A stretch of DNA of 64,000 nucleotides, taken from the NCBI GenBank assembly GCA_965234545.1, contig OZ248348.1, forward strand, positions 1,759,827 through 1,823,826, written 5' to 3'. Shown here piece by piece: positions 1 through 7,679 of the stretch (position 1 is the stretch's first letter; the number at the start of each line of letters is the position of its first letter). This stretch comes from Methylotenera sp965234545 (GTDB lineage: Bacteria > Pseudomonadota > Gammaproteobacteria > Burkholderiales > Methylophilaceae). Below the pieces are notes generated by a model. That model was not told where the DNA came from. It was given only the letters and a program-made list of their open reading frames with translations, and searched no databases. The position numbers and the translations under genes are program-made.

Positions 1-60
1 GTGCTGGAAGTGGATTTACCAAATAAAACCATGTTGGTGGATTGGGATGCCGATTTTTAA
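1..60 (+). CDS. rimM: 16S rRNA processing protein RimM, C-terminal end (partial)
   Basis: The first 19 codons are open from base 1 and end in TAA at 58-60. The peptide ends in VDWDADF, the usual RimM C-terminus (PRC-barrel end). RimM is a 30S-subunit maturation factor that binds S19. It lies two bases before trmD, as in the conserved rpsP-rimM-trmD-rplS operon. The 5' part is outside the window. Identification rests on the short tail plus context. Confidence 0.8.
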   Translation: MLEVDLPNKTMLVDWDADF

Positions 61-62
61 TC

Positions 63-800
63 ATGGCATTTAAGTTTGATGTAGTGACGCTGTTTCCTGA
101 GATGTTTGATGCCATCACAAAATTTGGCATTAGCAGCCGGGCCCTACAGCAAAAAATATACGCTCTGCAGTTTTGGAATCCGCGTGATTACACCACGGAT
201 AACCATAAAACGGTGGATGACAGGCCTTACGGTGGTGGCCCTGGCATGGTAATGCTGATTGAGCCTCTGGAAAAAGCCCTAGAGGCAGCCAAAGCAGATC
301 AGGCAGCGGCCAATATTGAAAGTTGGGTTATCCACCTTTCACCGGCAGGCCAGCCATTGACGCATGAAAAAGTCATGGCCTTGAGTAAAAAGGCCGGTTT
401 GATTTTATTGGCCAGCCGTTATGAAGGTGTGGACCAGCGATTGATAGATGCGCACGTGGATGAAGAGTTGTCGATAGGCGATTACGTATTAAGTGGTGGT
501 GAGTTGCCTGCCATGGCCTTGATTGATAGCATCGTTAGGCAGTTGCCTGGCAGTTTGGGTGACGGGGATTCGGCGATTGAAGATTCCTTTGTGGATGGCT
601 TGTTGGATTGCCCGCATTACACGAGGCCGGAAGCCTACCAAGGCATGCAGGTTCCTGAGGTTTTACTATCGGGCAACCATGCGAAGATTAAACAATGGCG
701 TTTGAAAATGTCATTGCAAAGAACTCGGGATCAACGTCCCGATTTATTGGCCGCAAGGCCGTTGACGAAAGAGGAAGCACGGCTGCTAGAGCAAGACTAA
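63..800 (+). CDS. trmD: tRNA (guanine-N1-)-methyltransferase TrmD
   Basis: TrmD methylates G37 at N1 in tRNAs reading CNN codons, using S-adenosylmethionine, and so prevents frameshifting. The protein begins MAFKFDVVTLFPEMF and has the trefoil-knot signature: the GGGPGMV loop near residue 53, SRYEGVDQR near 118 and SIGDYVLSGGELPAM near 135. The ATG at 63 gives 245 residues, the family length; an in-frame ATG at 42 would add seven residues inside rimM and is less likely. It is transcribed with rimM and rplS. Confidence 0.95.
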   Translation: MAFKFDVVTLFPEMFDAITKFGISSRALQQKIYALQFWNPRDYTTDNHKTVDDRPYGGGPGMVMLIEPLEKALEAAKADQAAANIESWVIHLSPAGQPLTHEKVMALSKKAGLILLASRYEGVDQRLIDAHVDEELSIGDYVLSGGELPAMALIDSIVRQLPGSLGDGDSAIEDSFVDGLLDCPHYTRPEAYQGMQVPEVLLSGNHAKIKQWRLKMSLQRTRDQRPDLLAARPLTKEEARLLEQD

Positions 801-854
801 CTAGCAGGAACACGTTTCTTCATAATTAAAAGGAACCCGCAAGGGATAAGTAAA

Positions 855-1250
855 ATGGCAGATATTATTAAAATGTTAGAAGAGGAAGAGATTGCTCGTT
901 TAGGCAAAACCGTTCCTGATTTCGCACCAGGTGACACCGTAGTGATCGGTGTAAACGTGGTCGAGGGTACACGTAAACGTGTGCAATCATACGAAGGCGT
1001 GGTGATTGCTAAACGCAACCGCGGTTTAAATTCATCCTTCATCGTACGTAAAATTTCTTCAGGTGAAGGCGTGGAGCGTACATTCCAAACTTACTCGCCA
1101 TTGATCGCTAGCATTGAAGTTAAACGCCGCGGTGATGTTCGTCGTGCGAAACTTTACTACCTACGTGAGCGTTCAGGTAAATCAGCACGTATTAAAGAGA
1201 AATTATTCTCACGTGAAAAAGAAGTGATGGCGCCAGCAGCAGACGCGTAA
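855..1250 (+). CDS. rplS: 50S ribosomal protein L19
   Basis: L19 lies at the 30S-50S interface. The 131-residue protein has the family core: FAPGDTVVIGVNVVEGTRKR, then the FEGVVI-like YEGVVIAKRNRGLNSSFIVRK with the basic C-terminal half VKRRGDVRRAKLYYLRERSGKSARIKE. It ends with a slightly acidic/alanine tail typical of betaproteobacteria. It is the last gene of the rimM-trmD-rplS unit and is followed directly by a strong terminator. Confidence 0.97.
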   Translation: MADIIKMLEEEEIARLGKTVPDFAPGDTVVIGVNVVEGTRKRVQSYEGVVIAKRNRGLNSSFIVRKISSGEGVERTFQTYSPLIASIEVKRRGDVRRAKLYYLRERSGKSARIKEKLFSREKEVMAPAADA

Positions 1251-1270
1251 ATTTAGCGTTGCTAGCCCAA

Positions 1271-1303
1271 CCCCAACAGTCCTAGGACTCTTGGGGTTTT
1301 TTT
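1271..1303 (+). terminator. Rho-independent terminator after rplS
   Basis: CCCCAACAGTCC, a 2-nt TA loop and GGACTCTTGGGG form a long stem (one C:C mismatch), followed by seven T. It closes the rimM-trmD-rplS operon. Confidence 0.9.
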
Positions 1304-1341
1304 ACGTTTGCATATTCGGCTCATTCGTTTAACATAACACG

Positions 1342-1860
1342 ATGACTTTCCCCGCAATGGCAACCATCAAAACCGGCTTTGGCGGCATCGCCATCCACCA
1401 ACAAGCAGGCTTGCTTAAGATCGACTTGTTGGGCAATCGCATTAGCGAGCCAACGGTTAGCCAAGGTCCCGTTGTTCAAGATGCAGTTGTTCAACATCCC
1501 ATTGCCCAACATCAGTCGTTCAAGCAAATAACCCAAGAAATTCTCGCCTATCTGCAACAACCCCATCAAGCGTTTAGCCTACCCGCCCAATTAGCCGGCA
1601 GCGCTTTTCAACAAAAAGTCTGGCTTGCCATATACGCCATTCCCTTAGGCCAAACCCGAACTTACAATGAACTGGCTGCGCAGTTGCAATCTGGGCCAAG
1701 AGCGGTTGCCAATGCTTGCGGTGCTAACCGTTTACCCTTACTGATTCCTTGCCACCGTGTGGTCGCTAAAAATGGTCTAGGCGGCTTTATGCGGGGCAAT
1801 AAAAATGGCTTGAGCATCAAACGCTGGCTCTTGGCTCACGAAGGCGTACATGTCTACTGA
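1342..1860 (+). CDS. ogt: Methylated-DNA--protein-cysteine methyltransferase (MGMT/Ogt type)
   Basis: This suicide enzyme transfers alkyl groups from O6-alkylguanine or O4-alkylthymine to its own cysteine. The C-terminal domain is clear: FQQKVWLAIYAIPLGQTRTY (HTH entry), GPRAVANACGANRLPLL with the Asn hinge, active site IPCHRVV with Cys137, and GLGGFMRG. The N-terminal ribonuclease-H-like domain is weak and holds an odd Val/Gln/His-rich stretch at about residues 43-58 (VVQDAVVQHPIAQHQ) that looks like a local expansion. No strong Shine-Dalgarno precedes 1342; ATG at 1357 is an alternative start. It overlaps xerD by 11 bp. Confidence 0.88.
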   Translation: MTFPAMATIKTGFGGIAIHQQAGLLKIDLLGNRISEPTVSQGPVVQDAVVQHPIAQHQSFKQITQEILAYLQQPHQAFSLPAQLAGSAFQQKVWLAIYAIPLGQTRTYNELAAQLQSGPRAVANACGANRLPLLIPCHRVVAKNGLGGFMRGNKNGLSIKRWLLAHEGVHVY

Positions 1861-2782
1861 CATAGCAAAAAAAGACAGTGAGCAATCACTAACTTCAGCC
1901 GATAGCTTGGAGCTGGACAGCTTTATAGACCACTTGTGGCTGGAAGACGGATTGGCAAAAAACACTTTAAGCAGCTACCGTTTGGATTTAAGCACCTATG
2001 CCGCTTACTTAAAGCAGCAAAATAAAAGCCTATTAAGCGCCGAGCAAGCCGACATTCAACATTACCTAGCAGTGAAATTTCCTTTGAGCAAACCGCGCAG
2101 CATTAGCCGATTAATTGCCAGCTTGCGGCGTTTTTATCGCTACCAACTTAGAGAAAATAAAATCAGCCTGGACCCCAGCCTACAAATCCAATCGCCCAAG
2201 CTGCCGCGCAGTTTACCCAAAAGCTTAAACGAAGACGAAGTGTTGGCCTTACTTAACGCCCCTAACTTGAATGAGTCGGTTGGCCTACGCGATAAAGCCA
2301 TGCTGGAGTTGCTGTATGCCTGCGGTTTACGGGTGTCGGAGTTAGTCGGCGTGAAAGTGACGGAAGTCAGCCTTAGCGATGGCGTGGTCAGAATAACCGG
2401 CAAAGGCAGCAAAACCCGCTTGGTGCCCATGGGTGAAGAAGCGGTCAATTGGCTAAGCCGCTACCTATCTGAGGGCAGGCCGACCATATTACACAAGCGC
2501 TTATGCGATGCGCTGTTTGTGACCAGCCGCGGCGAGTCCATGACACGCCAAGCTTTTTGGTATCTAATCAAACGCTATGCCCTAATGGCCGGCATTCAAA
2601 AGCCGATGTCGCCACACGTATTGCGCCATGCTTTTGCCACGCATTTGTTAAACCATGGCGCTGACTTGAGGGTGGTGCAAATGCTGCTGGGTCATGCCGA
2701 CATTTCCACTACGCAAATATACACACACGTGGCGCGTGAACGTTTAAAACAACTGCACAGCGCCCATCATCCTAGAGGCTGA
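1850..2782 (+). CDS. xerD: Site-specific tyrosine recombinase XerD
   Basis: XerD works with XerC at dif to resolve chromosome dimers at the septum. The 310-residue protein has an N-terminal SAM-like core-binding domain (IDHLWLEDGLAKNTLSSYRLDL) and a catalytic domain with Arg in YACGLRVSELVGV, Lys in the GKGSKTRLVPMG hairpin, His-x-x-Arg in SPHVLRHAFATHLL, and GHADISTTQIYTHV with the nucleophilic Tyr. The ending HSAHHPRG is typical of XerD rather than XerC. The ATG overlaps the end of ogt, suggesting translational coupling. Its stop abuts that of folB. Confidence 0.93.
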   Translation: MSTDIAKKDSEQSLTSADSLELDSFIDHLWLEDGLAKNTLSSYRLDLSTYAAYLKQQNKSLLSAEQADIQHYLAVKFPLSKPRSISRLIASLRRFYRYQLRENKISLDPSLQIQSPKLPRSLPKSLNEDEVLALLNAPNLNESVGLRDKAMLELLYACGLRVSELVGVKVTEVSLSDGVVRITGKGSKTRLVPMGEEAVNWLSRYLSEGRPTILHKRLCDALFVTSRGESMTRQAFWYLIKRYALMAGIQKPMSPHVLRHAFATHLLNHGADLRVVQMLLGHADISTTQIYTHVARERLKQLHSAHHPRG

Positions 2783-3130
2783 TTAGCTGCGCTCTATCAC
2801 CACGCCCAAGGCTTTTACCCCGGGCAATATGCCAGGCTTGGCCACTTTGACTTTAACTCGCTTAGCGCCAAATTCTTTTAGAATTAACTGACAAACGTGT
2901 TCCGCTATGGCCTCAACCAACTGGAATTGGCTGGCTTGCAAACTGTCATTTAGGCGCCCAATCACCGCACCGTAGTCTATGGTGTCGGCGATGGCATCGC
3001 TTTTTCCAGCAGCCGCCAAATCATAATCCATGCTGATATCCAACACGATAGTTTGCGGCATGACGCGTTCCCATGCCGGGACGCCTAGCCTGACCTTCAG
3101 TTTTACTTGCTCTAAAAAAATACTGTCCAT
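2783..3130 (-). CDS. folB: Dihydroneopterin aldolase FolB
   Basis: FolB converts 7,8-dihydroneopterin to 6-hydroxymethyl-dihydropterin and glycolaldehyde in folate synthesis. The 115-residue protein fits the tunnelling-fold family: MDSIFLEQVKLKVRLGVPAWER, the metal-free active-site region DTIDYGAVIGRLN, and LVEAIAEHVCQLILKEF with the conserved Glu; the end VKVKVAKPGILPGVKALGVVIERS is characteristic. It is convergent with xerD with no bases between the two stop codons and divergent from plsY. Confidence 0.92.
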   Translation of the reverse strand: MDSIFLEQVKLKVRLGVPAWERVMPQTIVLDISMDYDLAAAGKSDAIADTIDYGAVIGRLNDSLQASQFQLVEAIAEHVCQLILKEFGAKRVKVKVAKPGILPGVKALGVVIERS

Positions 3131-3224
3131 GGATGGCCTGCCTAAAAAAATACACCGACTGATTTGCCGTGGTATTAGAATGTGATTAATACTATTTTAG
3201 TGCATCACATCAAGGTTGAGCAAA

Positions 3225-3845
3225 ATGAATGAATTAGGTTTTATACCCGTCACATTGATCCCCACGGTTTGGATAGTTAGCGCCTACCTGCTGGGTTCCA
3301 TCGCATTTGGCATCGTGGTCAGCCGCTTATTTGGCTTACCCGATCCGCGCACGGTAGGCTCAGGCAACCCAGGCGCGACCAATGTATTGCGCAGTGGTAA
3401 GAAACTGGCTGCCGCACTCACTTTACTTGGCGACGTGCTCAAAGGTTGGCTGCCAGTGTGGCTGGCCATGCAATCCGACATGCTAATGTGGGTGGTGGCA
3501 TACGTGAGTTTGGCCGTGTTTATCGGTCACTTGTACCCGATTTTTTATAAATTCCAAGGCGGCAAAGGCGTGGCCACGGCCTTGGGCGTCATGTTGGCCC
3601 TGTCACCCTTGTTGGCTTTAGCAGCCTTGGTCACATGGATAGTGGTGTTTGCCGTATCACGCTACTCGTCCTTAGCTGCCATTGTGGCCGCTAGCTTAGC
3701 ACCGGTTTATGCCTGGTATTTGTTATCGGCCTACACGGATTATTTGATTACCGTGTTGATCATGTCGGTGTTGTTAGTGTGGCGGCATAGAAGCAACATC
3801 AAAAAACTGCTGGCTGGCACCGAATCGGGTTTCGGGAAGAAGTAA
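3225..3845 (+). CDS. plsY: Acyl-phosphate glycerol-3-phosphate acyltransferase PlsY
   Basis: PlsY is an integral inner-membrane enzyme that acylates glycerol-3-phosphate from acyl-phosphate, the first step of phospholipid synthesis in the PlsX/PlsY route. Five hydrophobic segments and the three cytosolic motifs are visible: SGNPGATNVLRSGKK, GHLYPIFYKFQGGKGVATALG and the region near WRHRSNIKKLLAGTE. ATG at 3225 is preceded by AAGG at a good distance; an in-frame TTG at 3216 would add three residues. It is convergent with tsaD with no gap between the stops. Confidence 0.93.
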   Translation: MNELGFIPVTLIPTVWIVSAYLLGSIAFGIVVSRLFGLPDPRTVGSGNPGATNVLRSGKKLAAALTLLGDVLKGWLPVWLAMQSDMLMWVVAYVSLAVFIGHLYPIFYKFQGGKGVATALGVMLALSPLLALAALVTWIVVFAVSRYSSLAAIVAASLAPVYAWYLLSAYTDYLITVLIMSVLLVWRHRSNIKKLLAGTESGFGKK

Positions 3846-4883
3846 TTAAGGCACTAGCAATTCAGCCAAATCCCACCTGGGCTTGACGCTAAAGCCGTAT
3901 CCGCCATCCACCTTAGCGGCCTGCAAACGCATCGCTCCGGCAAACGCAATCATGGCGCCGTTATCGGTGCAAAACTCCAAACGCGGGTAACTGACTTTGC
4001 AAAGTTTAGCGCGCACCGCGGCATTTAACTTTTGCCTTAAACGCAAATTGGCGCCGACGCCACCCGATACCACCAGGCTATCCAAGCCGGTTTCCCTTAA
4101 GGCCGCCATGCATTTTGCCGACAATACGTCGGTGATGGCCTCTTGAAACTCCCAAGCTAACTCGGCTTTTGCGATTGTGTTTAAGGGCTGATGTTTGTTC
4201 ACTAAACTTAAGACGGCGGTTTTTAAGCCGCTAAAACTAAAATTTAAATCGCCGCTATTTAACAAGGGCCTGGGCAGTTTAAATAAGCGATCGGCACTTT
4301 GACTTTGGACCTGCGATTGATCCGCGAGCTCGGCTAAAGCCGGTCCACCCGGGTAACCCAAGCCTAATAATTTGGCGGTTTTATCAAATGCCTCACCAGC
4401 AGCATCGTCCAAGGTGTCGCCCAACAGCTGGTAACGCCCAACACCATCCACGCGCATTAATTGCGTGTGTCCCCCTGAAACCAACAATGCCACAAACGGA
4501 AAAGCCGGCGGATTGTCTTCCAGTAAAGGCGCTAACAAATGGCCTTCCAGATGGTGCACTTGCAGGGTGGGGATGCTCAGACTGTAGGCTAAAGAAGCTG
4601 CGAAGCTAGTACCCACTAACAACGCACCAGACAAGCCTGGGCCTTGAGTGTATGCAATCGCATCAATGTCTTGCAAGGTTTTTCCGGCATCCAACAAAAC
4701 GCGCTCGGTCAATGGCAGCACCCGGCGTATGTGATCGCGCGAGGCCAGTTCAGGCACCACGCCACCGTACTCAGCGTGCATGGCCACTTGGCTATGCAAT
4801 GCATGCGCCAACAAACCTTGCTCGCTATCGTATAAGGCAAGCCCTGTTTCGTCACAAGAGGATTCAACACCTAGAATTAACAT
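3846..4883 (-). CDS. tsaD: tRNA N6-adenosine threonylcarbamoyltransferase TsaD
   Basis: TsaD, with TsaB/TsaE/TsaC, makes t6A37 in tRNAs reading ANN codons. The 345-residue ASKHA-fold protein starts MLILGVESSCDETG. It carries ASRDHIRRVLPL, QGPGLSGALLVG, the iron-binding VHHLEGHLLAP, the nucleotide-binding LLVSGGHTQL and GGVGANLRLRQKL, and DNGAMIAFAG. It lies next to rpsU on the opposite strand, the classic tsaD/rpsU divergent pair of proteobacteria. Confidence 0.96.
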   Translation of the reverse strand: MLILGVESSCDETGLALYDSEQGLLAHALHSQVAMHAEYGGVVPELASRDHIRRVLPLTERVLLDAGKTLQDIDAIAYTQGPGLSGALLVGTSFAASLAYSLSIPTLQVHHLEGHLLAPLLEDNPPAFPFVALLVSGGHTQLMRVDGVGRYQLLGDTLDDAAGEAFDKTAKLLGLGYPGGPALAELADQSQVQSQSADRLFKLPRPLLNSGDLNFSFSGLKTAVLSLVNKHQPLNTIAKAELAWEFQEAITDVLSAKCMAALRETGLDSLVVSGGVGANLRLRQKLNAAVRAKLCKVSYPRLEFCTDNGAMIAFAGAMRLQAAKVDGGYGFSVKPRWDLAELLVP

Positions 4884-4972
4884 GGTTTAAGCGACTTCAA
4901 AGATAGTGAAGTGGAATTATTACGTATTTCGCTAATAAATAGTCGAAACCAAGCGCAAATGCGTAAAAGTAT

Positions 4973-5001
4973 TTGAATAAAAACGATTATGCGATTAGAA
5001 T
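4973..5001 (+). promoter_or_regulatory. Putative sigma-70 promoter for rpsU-yqeY
   Basis: TTGAAT and TAGAAT hexamers are separated by 17 bp in the tsaD-rpsU divergent intergenic region, leaving a leader of about 95 nt before rpsU. The assignment is by consensus match only. Confidence 0.45.
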
Positions 5002-5104
5002 AGCCGACTTTTCTCGGTTTCTGAGAGGCACTTGCGATTCAGCACTGGCCGAATTTTAGAAACGCGAATAAATTATTAATACTGTTGCCTATAAGAGAGA
5101 TCGA

Positions 5105-5317
5105 ATGTCTAGTGTACGCGTAAAAGAAAATGAGCCGTTTGACGTTGCCCTTCGCCGTTTTAAACGCTTAATCGAAAAAACCGGTTTGTTAAATGATCTT
5201 CGCGCTCGCGAATTTTATGAAAAACCAACATGGGAACGTAAACGTAAAGCTGCTGCTGCTGTTAAACGTCAATACCGTCGTTTAATGAAACAAACGCTTC
5301 CTGCAAAATTGTTCTAA
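5105..5317 (+). CDS. rpsU: 30S ribosomal protein S21
   Basis: S21 is the small basic protein next to the anti-Shine-Dalgarno region of 16S rRNA. The 70-residue protein reads MSSVRVKENEPFDVALRRFKR and continues with KPTWERKRKAAAAVKRQYRR, matching the family over its full length. An AGAGA-type ribosome site precedes the ATG. It heads the rpsU-yqeY-dnaG-rpoD macromolecular synthesis operon. Confidence 0.97.
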   Translation: MSSVRVKENEPFDVALRRFKRLIEKTGLLNDLRAREFYEKPTWERKRKAAAAVKRQYRRLMKQTLPAKLF

Positions 5318-5332
5318 TTTCGTTTTTGCCCC

Positions 5333-5776
5333 TTGTCCTTAAAAGCAAAAATAACTGAAGACATGAAAACCGCAATGCGCGCTAAAGACAGCGCGCGTTT
5401 AGGTGCCATACGTTTACTGCAAGCCGCCATCAAGCAACGTGAAGTGGATGAGCGCATCGAATTAAATGACGCGGACATCCTGGCTGCGATAGAAAAAATG
5501 CTCAAGCAGCGTCGCGATTCCATCAGCGCTTATGAAGGTGCCAATCGCCACGATTTAGCCGATGTAGAAAAATTCGAAGTATCGGTTCTGCAAACCTATT
5601 TACCCCAACAACTGACTGACGCTGAAGTGGCGGCCTTGCTAGAGCATGCCATCACCGAAACCGGCGCAGACGGCATAAAAGACATGAGCAAAGTCATGGC
5701 AGCCATTAAGCCGCTGGTTGTTGGTCGCGCCGACATGGGTAAACTATCCGGATTAATCAAAACCCGTTTAAGTTAA
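5333..5776 (+). CDS. yqeY: GatB/YqeY domain protein
   Basis: The protein is a 147-residue YqeY-family member, related to the tail domain of the GatB amidotransferase subunit and possibly tRNA-binding. The sequence MSLKAKITEDMKTAMRAKDSARLGAIRLLQAAIKQREVDERIEL is typical. The start is TTG at 5333, since family members conserve MSLK and no ATG lies nearer than codon 11. It sits 15 bp after rpsU, ahead of dnaG. Exact function is unknown for the family. Confidence 0.88.
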   Translation: MSLKAKITEDMKTAMRAKDSARLGAIRLLQAAIKQREVDERIELNDADILAAIEKMLKQRRDSISAYEGANRHDLADVEKFEVSVLQTYLPQQLTDAEVAALLEHAITETGADGIKDMSKVMAAIKPLVVGRADMGKLSGLIKTRLS

Positions 5777-5801
5777 ACCGGTAAAACGGGTCATTAAAAT
5801 T

Positions 5802-5825
5802 AAGGAGCGATAGGCTCCTTTTTTT
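5802..5825 (+). terminator. Hairpin with T-run between yqeY and dnaG
   Basis: AAGGAGC, loop GATA, GGCTCCTT, then a T run. It may attenuate read-through from rpsU-yqeY into dnaG, so S21 can be made in large excess over primase, as known for the E. coli operon. Confidence 0.7.
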
Positions 5826-5842
5826 AATTTATACTCACCATT

Positions 5843-7582
5843 ATGATCCCAGAAAGTTTTATCCAAGAACTGCTAAACCGCGTTGATGTTGTCGATGTTA
5901 TAGACAAAAACGTGGCTTTAAAAAAAGCCGGGGCCAACTACTCTGCCTGCTGCCCGTTTCATAATGAAAAATCCCCTAGCTTTACCGTCAGCCCTAGCAA
6001 GCAGTTTTACCATTGCTTTGGCTGCGGCGCGCACGGCACGGCCCTAGGCTTTTTAATGGAATACCAAGGCTTAAGCTTTGTCGAGGCCATCAACGAATTA
6101 GCCAGATCGGTCGGCATGGTAGTGCCGCAAGAAACACGCGACCCAGACAAGCCAGCAGCTAAAGTGGTGGTGGGCTTGCAAGACGCCTTACAACAAGCGG
6201 CGCAATACTACAAAGAGCAACTCAAGCAATCCGATCGGGCCATTGCCTACTTAAAAGGCCGTGGCCTGAGTGGTCAAATCGCCGCTAAATTTCAGGTAGG
6301 CTACGCACCGGCTGGCTGGCAAAATTTGCAAAGTGTGTTCCCTCAATACGACAACGAAGCACTTAAAGTAGCGGGTTTGGTAGTCGAAAACGAGCAAGGC
6401 AAACGCTACGATCGCTTCCGCGACCGCATTATGTTTCCCATCCACGATCAAAAGGGCCAGGTGATTGGTTTCGGTGGTCGCATCATCAACCCCGAAGACA
6501 CCCCTAAATACTACAACTCACCAGAAACACCGCTTTTTCAAAAAGGCCATGAGTTATACGGCTTGTTTTTAGCAAGGCGTGCCATACGCGACGTAGGCCG
6601 CGTCTTGGTCGTGGAAGGGTATATGGATGTTGTGGCCTTGGCACAGTTTGGCATCGATTATGCCGTCGCGGCATTGGGCACTGCCACGACGCCGTTTCAT
6701 ATCAGCAAGCTAATGCGCCAAACCGACGAAATTGTCTTTTGTTTTGATGGCGATAAAGCCGGCCAAACTGCTGCCTGGCGAGCCGCGATGAACGCGTTGC
6801 CAGCCTTGACGGACGGCCTCAAACTGTCTTTCTTATTTTTGCCCATAGAGCACGACCCCGATTCATACGTACGCGAATTTGGCCGAGAAAAATTTGAAGC
6901 CGAAATTAAATTGGCCACGCCGCTTTCGCAATACATTTTGATGCATTTAAGTGCCGATAACCCCTTACAAAGCCAAGAAGACAAAGTGCGTTTTTTAAAC
7001 GATGCCGAGCCCATCATGCAGCAAATTCAAGCGCCGCGAAGCGCCATGTATTTGCGTAAAAAAGTAGCGGAATTGGCGCAACTGTCGACCGATGAAATGC
7101 AGGCCTTGTTGAAGTTGCCTAACCTAAATAAAACGCCCACGCCAGCCCGACCAAAACTCACGCGCACCACCCATTCTCTGCACCAACGCTTTTGTCTAAC
7201 CCTGGTGATGCATCCCGAATTGGCTATTGCTACTGATTTAGAGTGGTTGATTGGCGATTCGGCTAATGAACTGCTGCTGCAAAAAACCATCGCCATTTGC
7301 TTGCAAAATCCGCAAGCCAAACCGGTGGTGATTATGCGTGCGCTGGAAGGTCAGATAGACATCACCTTACAGCGTGAACTAGAGCAAGCCCTAAACGTGC
7401 TCGATGAAACACTGGATTTGGCGCAAGAATTAGCCGGCGCCAGGCAACAATTACACCAGTTGTACGCGCAAAAAACCGATCAAGCTTTGCTGGCGAAAAT
7501 AAGTGAAAAACCCTTAAGCAGCCTAACTGAAAACGAGCGCAATCAACTGAAAAGTTTTGCGAGCAAGCCCAAGTCAAAATAG
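5843..7582 (+). CDS. dnaG: DNA primase DnaG
   Basis: DnaG makes RNA primers at the replication fork. The order of domains is complete: a CHC2 zinc ribbon with Cys37, His40, Cys58 and Cys61 (CCPFHNEKSPSF, FYHCFGCGAHG); the RNA polymerase core with RFRDRIMFPIHD and GFGGR; the TOPRIM motif VLVVEGYMDVVAL with the following FDGDKAG; and a less conserved C-terminal DnaB-binding domain from about residue 430. Length 579 is normal. Confidence 0.97.
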   Translation: MIPESFIQELLNRVDVVDVIDKNVALKKAGANYSACCPFHNEKSPSFTVSPSKQFYHCFGCGAHGTALGFLMEYQGLSFVEAINELARSVGMVVPQETRDPDKPAAKVVVGLQDALQQAAQYYKEQLKQSDRAIAYLKGRGLSGQIAAKFQVGYAPAGWQNLQSVFPQYDNEALKVAGLVVENEQGKRYDRFRDRIMFPIHDQKGQVIGFGGRIINPEDTPKYYNSPETPLFQKGHELYGLFLARRAIRDVGRVLVVEGYMDVVALAQFGIDYAVAALGTATTPFHISKLMRQTDEIVFCFDGDKAGQTAAWRAAMNALPALTDGLKLSFLFLPIEHDPDSYVREFGREKFEAEIKLATPLSQYILMHLSADNPLQSQEDKVRFLNDAEPIMQQIQAPRSAMYLRKKVAELAQLSTDEMQALLKLPNLNKTPTPARPKLTRTTHSLHQRFCLTLVMHPELAIATDLEWLIGDSANELLLQKTIAICLQNPQAKPVVIMRALEGQIDITLQRELEQALNVLDETLDLAQELAGARQQLHQLYAQKTDQALLAKISEKPLSSLTENERNQLKSFASKPKSK

Positions 7583-7601
7583 CCTTAAATTCTGCTATAA
7601 T
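7573..7601 (+). promoter_or_regulatory. Possible promoter for rpoD
   Basis: A perfect -10 hexamer TATAAT (7596-7601) lies 17 bp after GTCAAA, a weak -35, overlapping the last codons of dnaG. It would give rpoD its own promoter within the operon. Consensus match only. Confidence 0.4.
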
Positions 7602-7679
7602 GCAGGGTTGTAAAAAATCACTTTCATTCTATTAAAACAAGCAGTCAGTAATAGGGTGTGCATAAACTAGAGGTGCGTC